Assembly: GCA_964601865.1 (NCBI GenBank)
Contig: CAZRPI010000019.1
Coordinates: forward strand, 1 to 36,965
Reading direction: 5' to 3'
Length of the DNA stretch: 36,965 nucleotides
DNA from: Pseudopelobacter sp964601865
GTDB taxonomy: Bacteria; Desulfobacterota; Desulfuromonadia; Geobacterales; Pseudopelobacteraceae
Position 1 is the stretch's first letter. Every line of letters begins with the position of its first letter. Shown here piece by piece: positions 24,185 through 32,485 of the stretch. The notes below the pieces were generated by a model that made no database searches, was not told the DNA's origin, and saw nothing but the letters and a program-made list of their open reading frames with translations. The position numbers were made by a program, and so were the translations under genes.

Positions 24185-25297
24185 ATGGATGGTTATACCA
24201 CCTTAAGCGAAATACTTGCGTCCGCCCTGAAGCAGGCCGGTGAAGAGAGCGGCATGCTTCTGGGGCAGGAACTCTCCATATCCCTGACCGATTCCCTCAC
24301 AACCAGCAAAACGGCGTACTTCGGCAACCTTGACGACGCGGTGTTCGTCATCGGTGTTGATTCGCGCGAGGCCTACTCAGGCCAGTTCTATCTGCTGTTT
24401 TCGTTGCGTGACGCCATCGTCATGAGCAGCACCCTCCTCGGTATTCCGCCGGCCCGCGTCCAGGAAAAAAAGCGGCTGGCCATCATTGAGAATGATGATA
24501 TCGACGCCTTCTCCGAGATCGGGAACATGATCAACGGTTCCATCAACACGGTCTTTAAGGAACGTCTGCCGAACAAGGTCCACCTGAAGGTGCTCCAGCC
24601 GAAGAAGTTCATCCCCGAAATAGACCAGCTGAGCGAAGAGGAGCCGATCCCGGAAGGTGATTACCTGATGTTCCGCTCCCGCCTGGAAATGACGGGCCAA
24701 GAGATGAATTATCTTGACGTGCTGATGCCGGTTCAGCTCGGCAACCTGTTCGATCCGCCCCGGGAACCTCCGGAACCGGCGGTTGAGGCGGAGAGCGAGG
24801 TTGCCGAAGAGGCCGACGGAGCCGTCCTGGCCGCCGAAGTCCCATCGGAGGAGGGCGCTCCGGAAGTACTCTCAAGAGTGTTCCCGGATGAGGCGGAAGC
24901 TTCGGTGGAGCCGGCAAGAGAGCGTGTGGACAGTATCGTGGTGCTGCAGGATGACGATGACAGCCGCAGGAGTATCGTTGACGCCATCTCGTTCTCCGGC
25001 CTCAATGTGGTAGAGGGGACGCTGGATGACAACATCAAGGAGCTCTTTGCCGGCAGAAACGTCCGGCTGGTCATTATCGGTTCGGAGGACGCAGATGACC
25101 GGGAGCTGTCAGTCTGTATCAAGGTCATGGCCATGCGCCAGGATTTTCCGCCCCCCATCGTGATGAGCGCCCGGCGTTGGACCCGGACGGCGGCGCTCAA
25201 GGCGCTGAAATACGGTGCGCGGGATATCGTTCTCACACCCTGCAGTGAAGAAGAGCTTGCATCAAAGGTGAGAAGATTCTGCAAACTGCCGGAATAG
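24185..25297 (+). CDS. CheC/CheX-like domain fused to a degenerate receiver domain
   Basis: 370 residues in two parts. Residues about 1-190 resemble the CheC/CheX/FliY fold, with an E-x2-N phosphatase motif at Glu111/Asn114 in AFSEIGNMINGS. A Pro/Glu/Ala-rich acidic linker runs about 190-248. Residues 249-370 follow the receiver fold: acidic cluster Asp256-259, strand LVIIG, Ser328 in IVMSA, and a last strand IVLTP. The phosphoacceptor position is Gly299 instead of Asp and the conserved Lys is Thr351, so this receiver should not be phosphorylated. AGGAAG lies about 10 bases before the ATG. It follows cheX by 71 bases. It may dephosphorylate or sequester a CheY; the name CheC is not applied because the match is partial. 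Confidence 0.72.
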   Translation: MDGYTTLSEILASALKQAGEESGMLLGQELSISLTDSLTTSKTAYFGNLDDAVFVIGVDSREAYSGQFYLLFSLRDAIVMSSTLLGIPPARVQEKKRLAIIENDDIDAFSEIGNMINGSINTVFKERLPNKVHLKVLQPKKFIPEIDQLSEEEPIPEGDYLMFRSRLEMTGQEMNYLDVLMPVQLGNLFDPPREPPEPAVEAESEVAEEADGAVLAAEVPSEEGAPEVLSRVFPDEAEASVEPARERVDSIVVLQDDDDSRRSIVDAISFSGLNVVEGTLDDNIKELFAGRNVRLVIIGSEDADDRELSVCIKVMAMRQDFPPPIVMSARRWTRTAALKALKYGARDIVLTPCSEEELASKVRRFCKLPE

Positions 25298-25331
25298 CAG
25301 GTCCGCGACGTCCGTCAGGAGAGCGCCGTCC

Positions 25332-27464
25332 ATGAACAGCTTTTCCCACATACGCGTGAAAACGGGGTACGGCTTCCCGTCGAAACGGCTGTCTGTTCCG
25401 CTGCTGGCATGCCTTCTCTCCCTCCTCATGCTCTCCCCGGCCAACGCCTCGCTGCACGCCAATTGTCTCAACAGGATATCGATCCGTCCCCTGAAGAGTC
25501 ATACCCGCATCACTCTTGCCATGAAGGACCAGCCGCAGTATTCGGTAACCGGCATGCCCGGCAACAGGCTGAGGATCATCCTGTCGGATACCGATGCCCC
25601 GTTGCGCAGGAAGTTTCGGCGTTATTCCGATGCCAACATGGGAGGCGTTGTCGTTTCCCGGCGGGGCGAGAACCTGGTGTTGACGTTTCGGGTCGCGGCT
25701 GGATGCGTCTGGCGGGATGTCACTCTGGACGGCATCCGCGCCGTCACCATCGATGTGGGGAGGAGGTTCGGTGCTCCCCAGGCCGTGGTGTACCGTCCCG
25801 GCCGGGAAAAGATCTGGAACGGCGTTGAAAAGCTGGTCCGCGACTTCGAGCCCCCCCTCAAGTCCGAACTGCCGTTTCATCCCACGGACCGCAGGGTGCT
25901 CGGGAATCTGCTGGACCCCAATGCCCAGGAGGCTTTTATTGCCGCCGAATCGGCGCTCTACAAGGGGAGCCTGTCGGAAGCGGAAGAGCGCTTTTCCCAG
26001 TTCGTCTCCCAGCAGCCGGCGATCAGGGCTCTGGCGCTCTACCGGCTGGGAGAGGTCTATTACAAGCTGCAGAAATACCCCCAGTCTCTGGCCTCCTTCC
26101 GTGAGGCGGAAAAACTCTGGCCGGCATACCTGAATTTCGATCCGGGCGTGACATTCTACTACGGCGACAGCATTGCGCGCGGCGGTGACCTGGCGGCCGC
26201 CCGCAGCATGCTGTCCGCCCTGATCGCCCGTCTTGCCGACAACAGGGTAGCGCCGGTGCTCCTCGTCCGACTCGCGGACATACTGTCCCGGCAGGGGCAT
26301 GCCCAGGAGGCGCTTGGCATCTATCGAACGGTTTCGGAAAATTTCCGTGACAACAAGGCCACCTGGATTGCGCTATTGCGCCTGAAGGATCGTGACTTCC
26401 TGCGGATGACCCCGTGGAATTACCGCGGTTTGTCCGAAGCGTATCTGGGCATTTCCCTTCAGAGCAACGACATCGATTTGCGTGAGGAGTCACTCTTCAA
26501 ATACGTGCTTCTGGAATCTCTCCACGGAGAAGCGCCTGACGCGCTCAGGCAGATCGTCATGTTCCAGAAGAAATTTCCCCGCGGCGTCTATGGGGCGGTC
26601 TGCAGGACCATGCGGGAGGTTCTGGTGGCGCAGGACTACCGTCAGTCCGAATGGAGCAAGAACCCCCCGGGACTGATCCGGTTTGTGGAGGAGCAGCAGG
26701 ACTATCTGGCCGGCTGCATGGAACAGGCGGATTTTCTGCCGAGTGTGGTCAAAGCCTACGAAAAGAGCGGCAGTCCCATAGAGCTCGTGAAAATGTTCGG
26801 CTATCTCCTTGAACGTCCGTGGGCGGCGGCCGGAGCCCCGTACATGTACGAGGTGGTGGCGGAAAATGCGGAGCTTCTGGGGGATGACGCCATGGCGGAA
26901 AGGAGCCTGCGTGACTTTCTCCACCGGTTTCCCTCCCATCCCAGGGCGCGTCTGGCGCTGGAACACCTGGGGGGACTGATGTACGCCGGAGGAAAATACC
27001 AGGAATCGAGAGACTCCCTGTTCTGGCTGCTGGGCAGGAATGAACGCGCCCGGCTGCCCGAGAGCTACTACTATCTGGGCCGGTCTCTCTGGACCCTCAA
27101 GCAGTATGTGGCGGCGTATCGGGCAATGGAGCTGTATCTGCCTCTGGGAACGGCCGGAGGGGAGAAGGCAGCCAGGCTTCTCCCGGACGCCTATTACGTG
27201 GCGGCCTCGGCGCGGGAAGCCGCCGGAGACCGCAGAGGAGCGTTGCGCCTCATCGAGTCGGGACTCAGAAGACCGGATCTGGCGGGGAGGGATGAACTGC
27301 TTTACAGGGCCGGTGAGCTCAACCTGAATGAAGGTAGGAAGCAGTCTGCCCGGAATTACTTCGAGAAGATCGCGAAGAACGGCAAGGATTCCGACTGGCA
27401 GAGACTTGCCCGTCAGGCGCTGGAGTCGCTCGATGCGAAGTCGCCGTCGTCAACCGCCAGATAG
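25332..27464 (+). CDS. Exported TPR-repeat protein with AMIN-like N-terminal domain
   Basis: 710 residues. A signal peptide with a positively charged start and a Leu-rich core ends near MLSPANA-S at residue 40. Residues about 48-145 (ITLAMKDQPQYSVTG, RLRIILSDT, LVLTFRV) look like a beta-rich AMIN-type domain, which in other proteins targets the cell wall or secretins. From about 205 onward helical pairs such as ALALYRLGEVYYKLQKYPQS and AESALYKGSLSEAEERF are tetratricopeptide repeats, continuing to the end. It is probably periplasmic. GGAG lies about 10 bases before the ATG, and the gene is 34 bases after the pseudo-receiver gene, in the same direction as the flagellar run. A role in flagellar assembly or placement is inferred from position only. 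Confidence 0.75.
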   Translation: MNSFSHIRVKTGYGFPSKRLSVPLLACLLSLLMLSPANASLHANCLNRISIRPLKSHTRITLAMKDQPQYSVTGMPGNRLRIILSDTDAPLRRKFRRYSDANMGGVVVSRRGENLVLTFRVAAGCVWRDVTLDGIRAVTIDVGRRFGAPQAVVYRPGREKIWNGVEKLVRDFEPPLKSELPFHPTDRRVLGNLLDPNAQEAFIAAESALYKGSLSEAEERFSQFVSQQPAIRALALYRLGEVYYKLQKYPQSLASFREAEKLWPAYLNFDPGVTFYYGDSIARGGDLAAARSMLSALIARLADNRVAPVLLVRLADILSRQGHAQEALGIYRTVSENFRDNKATWIALLRLKDRDFLRMTPWNYRGLSEAYLGISLQSNDIDLREESLFKYVLLESLHGEAPDALRQIVMFQKKFPRGVYGAVCRTMREVLVAQDYRQSEWSKNPPGLIRFVEEQQDYLAGCMEQADFLPSVVKAYEKSGSPIELVKMFGYLLERPWAAAGAPYMYEVVAENAELLGDDAMAERSLRDFLHRFPSHPRARLALEHLGGLMYAGGKYQESRDSLFWLLGRNERARLPESYYYLGRSLWTLKQYVAAYRAMELYLPLGTAGGEKAARLLPDAYYVAASAREAAGDRRGALRLIESGLRRPDLAGRDELLYRAGELNLNEGRKQSARNYFEKIAKNGKDSDWQRLARQALESLDAKSPSSTAR

Positions 27465-27684
27465 CCTCCACCCGAAGTTCCCGATGTGAAACCTCCGGCG
27501 GACCGGAGCCCGTAAAACAGGACAGTTCCGGTTATTCATGCCAAACGGAAGACGTACCGGATTATATCCCCTTAGATACGGCGTTGCTTGTACCCGGCCG
27601 GCTCCCCGCCCCGCTGTTCCGTTTTTTGCCGACATTCCCAGGGCATTCAGGATTAGCGCCGCCCGCGCGTCAAAATGGCGACTT

Positions 27685-27700
27685 TGTCAACGTTTTGACA
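27685..27700. promoter_or_regulatory. FleQ-box-like palindrome TGTCAA-CGTT-TTGACA
   Basis: The core GTCAA-N4-TTGAC has the same half-sites and spacing as the FleQ box described in Pseudomonas (GTCAATAAATTGAC). It lies about 95-110 bases upstream of the sigma-54 element, a normal distance for an enhancer-binding activator. Because seven T residues follow directly, a weak AT-rich terminator is the competing reading. Confidence 0.5.
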
Positions 27701-27736
27701 TTTTTTTCCCTGTTTCCGCGGTATGGCGTATCATTG

Positions 27737-27752
27737 CCCCGGTTTTCCGGGG
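27737..27752 (+). terminator. Hairpin CCCCGG-TTTT-CCGGGG with T-rich tail
   Basis: A perfect six-pair GC stem with a TTTT loop, followed by TGATTTTGCCTTTTGTTT. This is the best candidate in the region for ending transcription from the upstream signalling genes before the flagellar promoter starts. The tail is interrupted, so efficiency is uncertain. Confidence 0.5.
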
Positions 27753-27793
27753 TGATTTTGCCTTTTGTTTGCGGCTCGCTGAAGAACCGGGAA

Positions 27794-27809
27794 AGGCATG
27801 TATATTGCA
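27794..27809 (+). promoter_or_regulatory. Sigma-54 (RpoN) promoter of the flagellar operon
   Basis: AGGCATG-TATA-TTGCA matches the -24/-12 consensus TGGCACG-N4-TTGCA with the invariant GG and GC exactly ten bases apart and only two mismatches. The predicted start near 27820 leaves a 23-base leader to the flgB ATG with a good ribosome site. Sigma-54 control of flagellar genes is known in Geobacter. Confidence 0.82.
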
Positions 27810-27842
27810 AACTAATTAGCAAAGCGCGTCCGGAGGTAACAA

Positions 27843-28262
27843 ATGGCCGTTGATGGTCTCTTCAGCAAAACCGTGGATGTTCTCGGCAAGAGCATAGATC
27901 TTCGCGCGAAGCAGCAGAACCTGATATCTTCCAACATAGCCAACGCCGAAACCCCCAACTATGTCCCGAAGTCGCTTTCGTTTGAGGATGAGCTCCAGGG
28001 CGCCATCAGGGAGACGGATTCCGTCACGCGGGTTCAGGCGCACCCCCGGCATATTCCCCTGAAGGGGGGCGGCAATGGGTTGGAGTCCGTGAGAGGCCAG
28101 GTTGTCGAGACTCCGGCCAAGACGCCCGGCAAGGATGGCAATGCGGTCGAGCTCGAAGCCGAAATGGGCCGGATGATTGAAAACCAGATCATGTATAACG
28201 CCTCGGTGCAGCTCCTGGCGAAAAAATTCGAAGGACTGCGCACGGCGATCAAGGGGCAATAG
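27843..28262 (+). CDS. flgB: Flagellar proximal rod protein FlgB
   Basis: 139-residue rod subunit exported through the flagellar type III apparatus and assembled in the periplasm next to the MS ring and FliE. The N-terminal motif KQQNLISSNIANAETPNYVPK is the flagellar basal-body rod signature, and the C-terminal helix MIENQIMYNASVQLLAKKFEGL completes the usual terminal coiled-coil. GGAGG lies 6 bases upstream of the ATG. It is the first gene after the sigma-54 promoter, and flgC follows with no gap after its stop codon. Confidence 0.94.
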   Translation: MAVDGLFSKTVDVLGKSIDLRAKQQNLISSNIANAETPNYVPKSLSFEDELQGAIRETDSVTRVQAHPRHIPLKGGGNGLESVRGQVVETPAKTPGKDGNAVELEAEMGRMIENQIMYNASVQLLAKKFEGLRTAIKGQ

Positions 28263-28700
28263 ATGGACTTTTTCAGTGCGATGAATATCGGCGCTTCGGC
28301 GCTCTCCGCCGAACGGACAAGGATGAACCTGATTTCCAGCAATCTGGCGAACGCCAACGCGACCCGGACGCCGGAGGGGGGGCCGTACAAGCGCAAGGAT
28401 GCGATTTTCGCGGCCACGCCGGTTGAAAGCCGTTTTGCCAGGACGCTGGCCGGAGCGGCCGGCAAGGAAGTAAGCCAGGTGGAAATCCAGCAGGTGGTCG
28501 AGGACCAGAGTCCACCCAGGATGCAGTATGATCCGGGCCATCCCGATGCCGATGCCCAGGGATATGTGGCCATGCCCAACGTCAATGTCATTGAGGAAAT
28601 GGCGGATATGATCAGCGCCACCCGCACGTACGAGGCGAATATTACGGCGGTGCAGGCAGCCAAAAGCATGGCGCTGAAAACGCTGGAGATCAGCAAGTAA
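28263..28700 (+). CDS. flgC: Flagellar proximal rod protein FlgC
   Basis: 145-residue rod subunit. The basal-body rod signature is visible as RTRMNLISSNLANANATRTPEG near the N-terminus. The segment GYVAMPNVNVIEEMADMISATRTYEANI is the conserved FlgC C-terminal helix that packs in the rod. It starts directly after the flgB stop, so the two are probably translationally coupled and made in matched amounts, as their joint place in the rod requires. Length is normal for FlgC. Confidence 0.95.
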   Translation: MDFFSAMNIGASALSAERTRMNLISSNLANANATRTPEGGPYKRKDAIFAATPVESRFARTLAGAAGKEVSQVEIQQVVEDQSPPRMQYDPGHPDADAQGYVAMPNVNVIEEMADMISATRTYEANITAVQAAKSMALKTLEISK

Positions 28701-28736
28701 AGGAAAACCGGCATTGCCGGATGGAGGATGTACGAG

Positions 28737-29039
28737 ATGGATATTAACGGGATCGCAAGTGGATATGGAATCAACAGGGCTTTTTCGAAAGCCGAGAACT
28801 CCGGTCAGGCTTCCGCGGTTGAGGGCGCCGGCAAGTTTTTCAGCGACCTCGTTTCCAAGGTGAACGACCTGCAGAACCAGTCCGACCAGGCAATCCAGAC
28901 CCTTGCCAGCGGCGAGAACAAGAACCTGCACGAAGTCATGATCTCCATGGAAAAGGCGAGCATTTCCTTCCAATTCATGTCCCAGGTCCGCAACAAGGCT
29001 ATCGAGGCTTATCAGGAAGTGATGCGGATGCAGGTGTAG
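28737..29039 (+). CDS. fliE: Flagellar hook-basal body protein FliE
   Basis: 100-residue adaptor between the MS ring and the rod. The conserved C-terminal half shows FFSDLVSKVNDLQNQSDQA and the end MEKASISFQFMSQVRNKAIEAYQEVMRMQV, typical of FliE. Two ATGs are in frame: the one at 28737 is chosen because GGAGG lies 9 bases before it, while the same GGAGG abuts the earlier ATG at 28728 and could not serve it. It follows flgC by 36 bases and precedes fliF by 77. Confidence 0.93.
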   Translation: MDINGIASGYGINRAFSKAENSGQASAVEGAGKFFSDLVSKVNDLQNQSDQAIQTLASGENKNLHEVMISMEKASISFQFMSQVRNKAIEAYQEVMRMQV

Positions 29040-29116
29040 CATCCTTCGCACGACGCGGAACCAAGGTTTTACAGCCAGGATTTTCCCCTGATGGAGAAAG
29101 GACCATCTGAACCACG

Positions 29117-30706
29117 ATGCCAGAAGGATTGCAGAGACTCATAGCGCCTTTCATGGCGCTTTCGCCCGGCAAGCGGATGCTGGTTGGTGGTGTGGCGTTG
29201 CTTTCGGTTGTGGCCTTTGCCGTGCTGATATTCGTGGCAAACCGGACCGATTACCGCCCCCTGTTCACCAACTTAAGTTCCGAAGATGCGGGAGAAATAG
29301 TCAAGAAACTCAAGGATGCCAAGACTCCCTACCGGATTACCCCCGATGGCAAGGGAATCCTGGTGCCCGCGGACAAGGTCTACGAACAGCGGCTCACCCT
29401 GGCATCCGAAGGTCTGCCCCAGGGAGGCGGCGTCGGTTTCGAAATTTTTGACCGGAAGAATTTCGGGATGACGGAGTTTGTACAGAAAATCAACTACCAG
29501 AGGGCGCTGCAGGGTGAACTGTCCCGTACGATTTCCCAGCTGAACGGAGTTGAGCAAGCCCGCATCCACCTCGTCCTCCCGGAAAAATCGCTTTTCAAGG
29601 AGAATGAAAAGCCGGCGACCGCCTCGGTGGTCCTGAAGATGAAATCCACTCGTTCGCTGAATGACAATGAAGTTCAGGGGATCGTGCACTTGGTCTCCTC
29701 TTCCATCGAAGGCATGGACGCCGATCATGTCACGGTTCTGGACAGTCACGGCAAGGTCCTGAACAAGGGCGGAGGCCCTTCCGACCCGACGACGAAAGCC
29801 ACGACCGCCATGCAGGAAACACAGCGTAATTACGAGAAAAATGTCGAAGAGCGGATCCAGTCGCTGCTCGACCCGGTTGTCGGGCCCGGCAAGACTCTGG
29901 CGCGGGTTTCGGCGTCCTTCGATTTCAAGCAGGTGGAGCGGGTTGAGGAGAAGTTCGATCCGGAAACCATAGCGGTGAGGAGCGAACAGCGCAGCGAGGA
30001 GAAGGGGGCGACAACAACCACCGCGGCTTCCACCTCCGGAGCGCCCGGCGTGCAGACCAACCTGGGCAGAAGAGGGCAGGGCAATGTGTCTTCCGGTGGC
30101 GGCGCCAAGAATGACGAGACCCTCAACTACGAGGTCAGTCGCTCGACCGCCAAGATCATCGAACCGGTGGGCGCGCTCAGCAAGATCTCCGTTGCCGTAT
30201 TGGTTGACGGCAAGTACGAACAGCCCGTGGCGGTCAAGGATGGGGAGACCGCAAAACCGAAATACACCCCCCGCTCTCCCGAGGAGTTGCAGAAGATCGA
30301 AACGCTGGTGAAGGGGGCGGTCGGATTCAATGCCGAGCGCGGCGATCAGCTGGTTGTTCAGAACATCCCTTTCCAGGATATGGGCGAAGCCGGTGCTGCC
30401 GAGTCTCCCAAATGGTGGACCAATCCATTTCTGATGTCCCTGTTCAAGAATCTGTTGATCGGCCTCGGCTTCCTGGCCCTGATCGTCTTCGTCATCCGGC
30501 CGTTGCTGGTTTCCCTGAAAATCGTGAAACCGACGGTGATGGAGTCGGTGGAATCGGTTCACGAAATGACCGACAAACTTACGGCGGGCGAGCGGGCCCA
30601 GATCACCATGCAGATGGCGGAACAGCAGGAATTGATCGAGGTCGCCAAAAAGGATCCCTATCAGGTTGCGCAGATACTGCAAAACTGGATTTCAGAGGAT
30701 AAATAG
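29117..30706 (+). CDS. fliF: Flagellar MS-ring protein FliF
   Basis: 529-residue inner-membrane ring protein. A first transmembrane helix lies at about 20-42 and a second at about 440-462 (LLIGLGFLALIVFVIRPLLV). Between them are the ring-building motifs, with the YscJ/FliF domain (LFTNLSSEDAGEIVKKL, GFEIFDRKNFGMTEFVQKIN, ARIHLVLPEKSLF) and a Gly/Ser/Thr-rich loop near 295-335. The cytoplasmic C-terminus ending VAQILQNWISED is the FliG-binding tail. The ring nucleates the basal body and houses the export gate. fliG starts 3 bases after the stop. Confidence 0.97.
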   Translation: MPEGLQRLIAPFMALSPGKRMLVGGVALLSVVAFAVLIFVANRTDYRPLFTNLSSEDAGEIVKKLKDAKTPYRITPDGKGILVPADKVYEQRLTLASEGLPQGGGVGFEIFDRKNFGMTEFVQKINYQRALQGELSRTISQLNGVEQARIHLVLPEKSLFKENEKPATASVVLKMKSTRSLNDNEVQGIVHLVSSSIEGMDADHVTVLDSHGKVLNKGGGPSDPTTKATTAMQETQRNYEKNVEERIQSLLDPVVGPGKTLARVSASFDFKQVERVEEKFDPETIAVRSEQRSEEKGATTTTAASTSGAPGVQTNLGRRGQGNVSSGGGAKNDETLNYEVSRSTAKIIEPVGALSKISVAVLVDGKYEQPVAVKDGETAKPKYTPRSPEELQKIETLVKGAVGFNAERGDQLVVQNIPFQDMGEAGAAESPKWWTNPFLMSLFKNLLIGLGFLALIVFVIRPLLVSLKIVKPTVMESVESVHEMTDKLTAGERAQITMQMAEQQELIEVAKKDPYQVAQILQNWISEDK

Positions 30707-30709
30707 CAT

Positions 30710-31726
30710 ATGCAGAGCTTGACCAAGGAAAACATGACGGGCGCCGACAAGGCGGCCATACTGCTCCTCTACCTTGGTAACGACGTTACCAGCAAGGTGT
30801 TCGAGCACATGGACGACGATGAAATCAAGAAGATCAGCAAATGCATGGCGAAGCTGGGTCATGTTTCCCGCGCCACCATCATCGGGGTTGTTGAAAACTT
30901 TACCAATGTGATCAATCCCGAATCCGGCATTTTTGCCCAGGGCGAGGAGTTCGTGCGCAAGGTGCTTGAAAAGGCCCTCGGCCCGGTCAAGGCGGAAATG
31001 CTCATGGAGGAGCTGCAGGCATCCAGTTACGGGGATCTGGTTGATATCCTCGCCAACATGGATTCCAAGAGCATCGCCAATTTTCTCTCCCAGGAGCATC
31101 CCCAGACGGTGGCGGTTATCCTGGCGAAGCTCAAATCGAAGCAGACCAGTGAAATCATCAGCCTGCTGCCCCAGGAGCTGCAGGCGGAGGTGGTGTTGCG
31201 CATCGCCGATGTTGAGCAGGTCTCCCCGGAAATTCTCCACGAAATTGACGAGGTGATGAAGCGGGAAATCAAGTCCATGGGCGGGGTGCAACGGTACAAG
31301 GTCGGTGGAATCGACAAGGTCGTGGATATGTTCAACCACTTCGACCGGAGCAAGGAAAAGCAGATTCTCGACAAGCTGGATGAACTGAGTCCTCCCCTGG
31401 CGGAGATCATCCGCAAGCATCTCTTCACCTTCGAGGATGTGTTCCAGCTTGATGACCGCAGCATACAGTCGATTATGCGCGAGATCAGCAACGACACGCT
31501 GACCCTGGCCATGAAGACCTCTCCCGACGAGGTCAAGGACAAGATCTTCAGAAATATTTCGAGCCGCGCCGCCGAAATGATCAAGGAAGACCTGGAGGTC
31601 ATGGGGCCGGTGCGTCTTTCCGACGTGGAGAAGGCACAGGGCGAGATTATCAAGATTGTCCGCAAGATGGAGGAAGAGGGCAAGATCGTTCTGGCCGGAC
31701 GTGGTGGAGACGATGTCCTCGTCTAA
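30710..31726 (+). CDS. fliG: Flagellar motor switch protein FliG
   Basis: 338-residue C-ring protein that bears the torque-generating surface. The middle domain has EHPQ at residues 129-132, which binds FliM. In the C-terminal domain the charged helix is recognisable, with Arg235-Lys236, Glu242-Asp243 and Asp248-Asp249-Arg250 corresponding to the stator-facing residues of other FliG proteins. The N-terminal domain (KAAILLLYLG, DDEIKKISKCMAKL) binds the FliF tail. All charges expected of a working motor are present. The gene overlaps the preferred fliH start by 14 bases. Confidence 0.97.
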   Translation: MQSLTKENMTGADKAAILLLYLGNDVTSKVFEHMDDDEIKKISKCMAKLGHVSRATIIGVVENFTNVINPESGIFAQGEEFVRKVLEKALGPVKAEMLMEELQASSYGDLVDILANMDSKSIANFLSQEHPQTVAVILAKLKSKQTSEIISLLPQELQAEVVLRIADVEQVSPEILHEIDEVMKREIKSMGGVQRYKVGGIDKVVDMFNHFDRSKEKQILDKLDELSPPLAEIIRKHLFTFEDVFQLDDRSIQSIMREISNDTLTLAMKTSPDEVKDKIFRNISSRAAEMIKEDLEVMGPVRLSDVEKAQGEIIKIVRKMEEEGKIVLAGRGGDDVLV

Positions 31727-32471
31727 AATCATCAAATCGGCGCAGCTCGGACAGGGTAATGTCGGTTCGTTCGCCTTTCAGCCGATCGGCCAGGCGACTG
31801 GCGGCCAGGTCGGTGATGACGCGGCGGGGGAGTTCGTGCCGATGGGCATCTTTGATCCCTCCGAGGTGATCAAAGATACCGTCACCGATCGGCAGCCGGA
31901 GGAGCCTCAGGAAGCCGACGATCCACCCGCGGTGACTGTGACCGAAGAGGAAATGGAGAGCCGGCTCGCGGCGTCATTCGAAAGGGGGCTGACCGAGGGC
32001 AAGAATCTGGCGGAACGGGGACTGGTGAACGTCTTCCGTTCTCTCCGGGCGGCAACCGAGGGCGTCCAGTCTTTGCGCGAGAGGGTGCTGCGCGAATCCG
32101 AGGATGACCTCATTGATCTGGTCATGAAGGTGGCCAGGAAGGTTATCCTGCGCGAAGTAGCCATGGACCGCGGCATCCTGGTCAACGTGGTGCGGACGGC
32201 CATCGACGCCCTGTCGGAGCGCAGTGAAATAACCATTCGCCTGAACCCTGACGATTATATCCTGATAACGACCGGCCCGGGAGAGTCCATCCGCAAGGAG
32301 CTGTTTACCGAGAGGATGCAGCTCAAGTCCGATCCCGCCGTGCTTCAGGGGAGTTGCCAGATTGATTCCGAAATGGGTACTCTTGACGCCGGTATTGACG
32401 GCCAGATGGATGAAATCTTCAGACGCCTGCTGGAGGAGCGCGCCCTTTCGGTGAATGACGACACCCAGTGA
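31713..32471 (+). CDS. fliH: Flagellar export assembly protein FliH
   Basis: 252-residue cytoplasmic protein that binds and regulates the FliI ATPase and docks it to the export gate. Residues about 60-110 are acidic and Glu-rich, followed by a helical stretch (EEEMESRLAASFERGLTEG) with a G-x3-G pattern and then the conserved C-terminal domain (LIDLVMKVARKVILREVAMD, VRTAIDALSERSEITIRLNPDD). The ATG at 31713 lies 14 bases inside fliG with GGAG close by; the reading frame stays open further upstream but only within fliG. Position between fliG and fliI supports the call. Confidence 0.88.
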   Translation: MSSSKIIKSAQLGQGNVGSFAFQPIGQATGGQVGDDAAGEFVPMGIFDPSEVIKDTVTDRQPEEPQEADDPPAVTVTEEEMESRLAASFERGLTEGKNLAERGLVNVFRSLRAATEGVQSLRERVLRESEDDLIDLVMKVARKVILREVAMDRGILVNVVRTAIDALSERSEITIRLNPDDYILITTGPGESIRKELFTERMQLKSDPAVLQGSCQIDSEMGTLDAGIDGQMDEIFRRLLEERALSVNDDTQ

Positions 32472-32485
32472 CGGGAGAATCTATC

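Larger units (their letters stand above)
27465..27842 (+). promoter_or_regulatory. 378-base control region of the flagellar operon
   Basis: No convincing gene lies here. In order it holds a stem CTCCGG-CGGA-CCGGAG (27493-27508), a GTCAA-N4-TTGAC palindrome (27685-27700) with a T7 run after it, a hairpin with a TTTT loop (27737-27752), a sigma-54 -24/-12 element (27794-27809) and a GGAGG ribosome site (27832-27836). The A/T content rises sharply from about 27680 compared with the neighbouring genes. Confidence 0.7.

Noticed and set aside
27724..27737. A second sigma-54-like sequence, TGGCGTATCATTGC
   Set aside because: GG and GC are nine bases apart instead of the required ten, and the GC overlaps the hairpin arm. 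The element at 27794-27809 is far better.
27538..27853. Two short plus-strand frames in the flagellar control region
   Set aside because: They overlap the sigma-54 promoter, the hairpin and the flgB start, lack ribosome sites and resemble no known protein.
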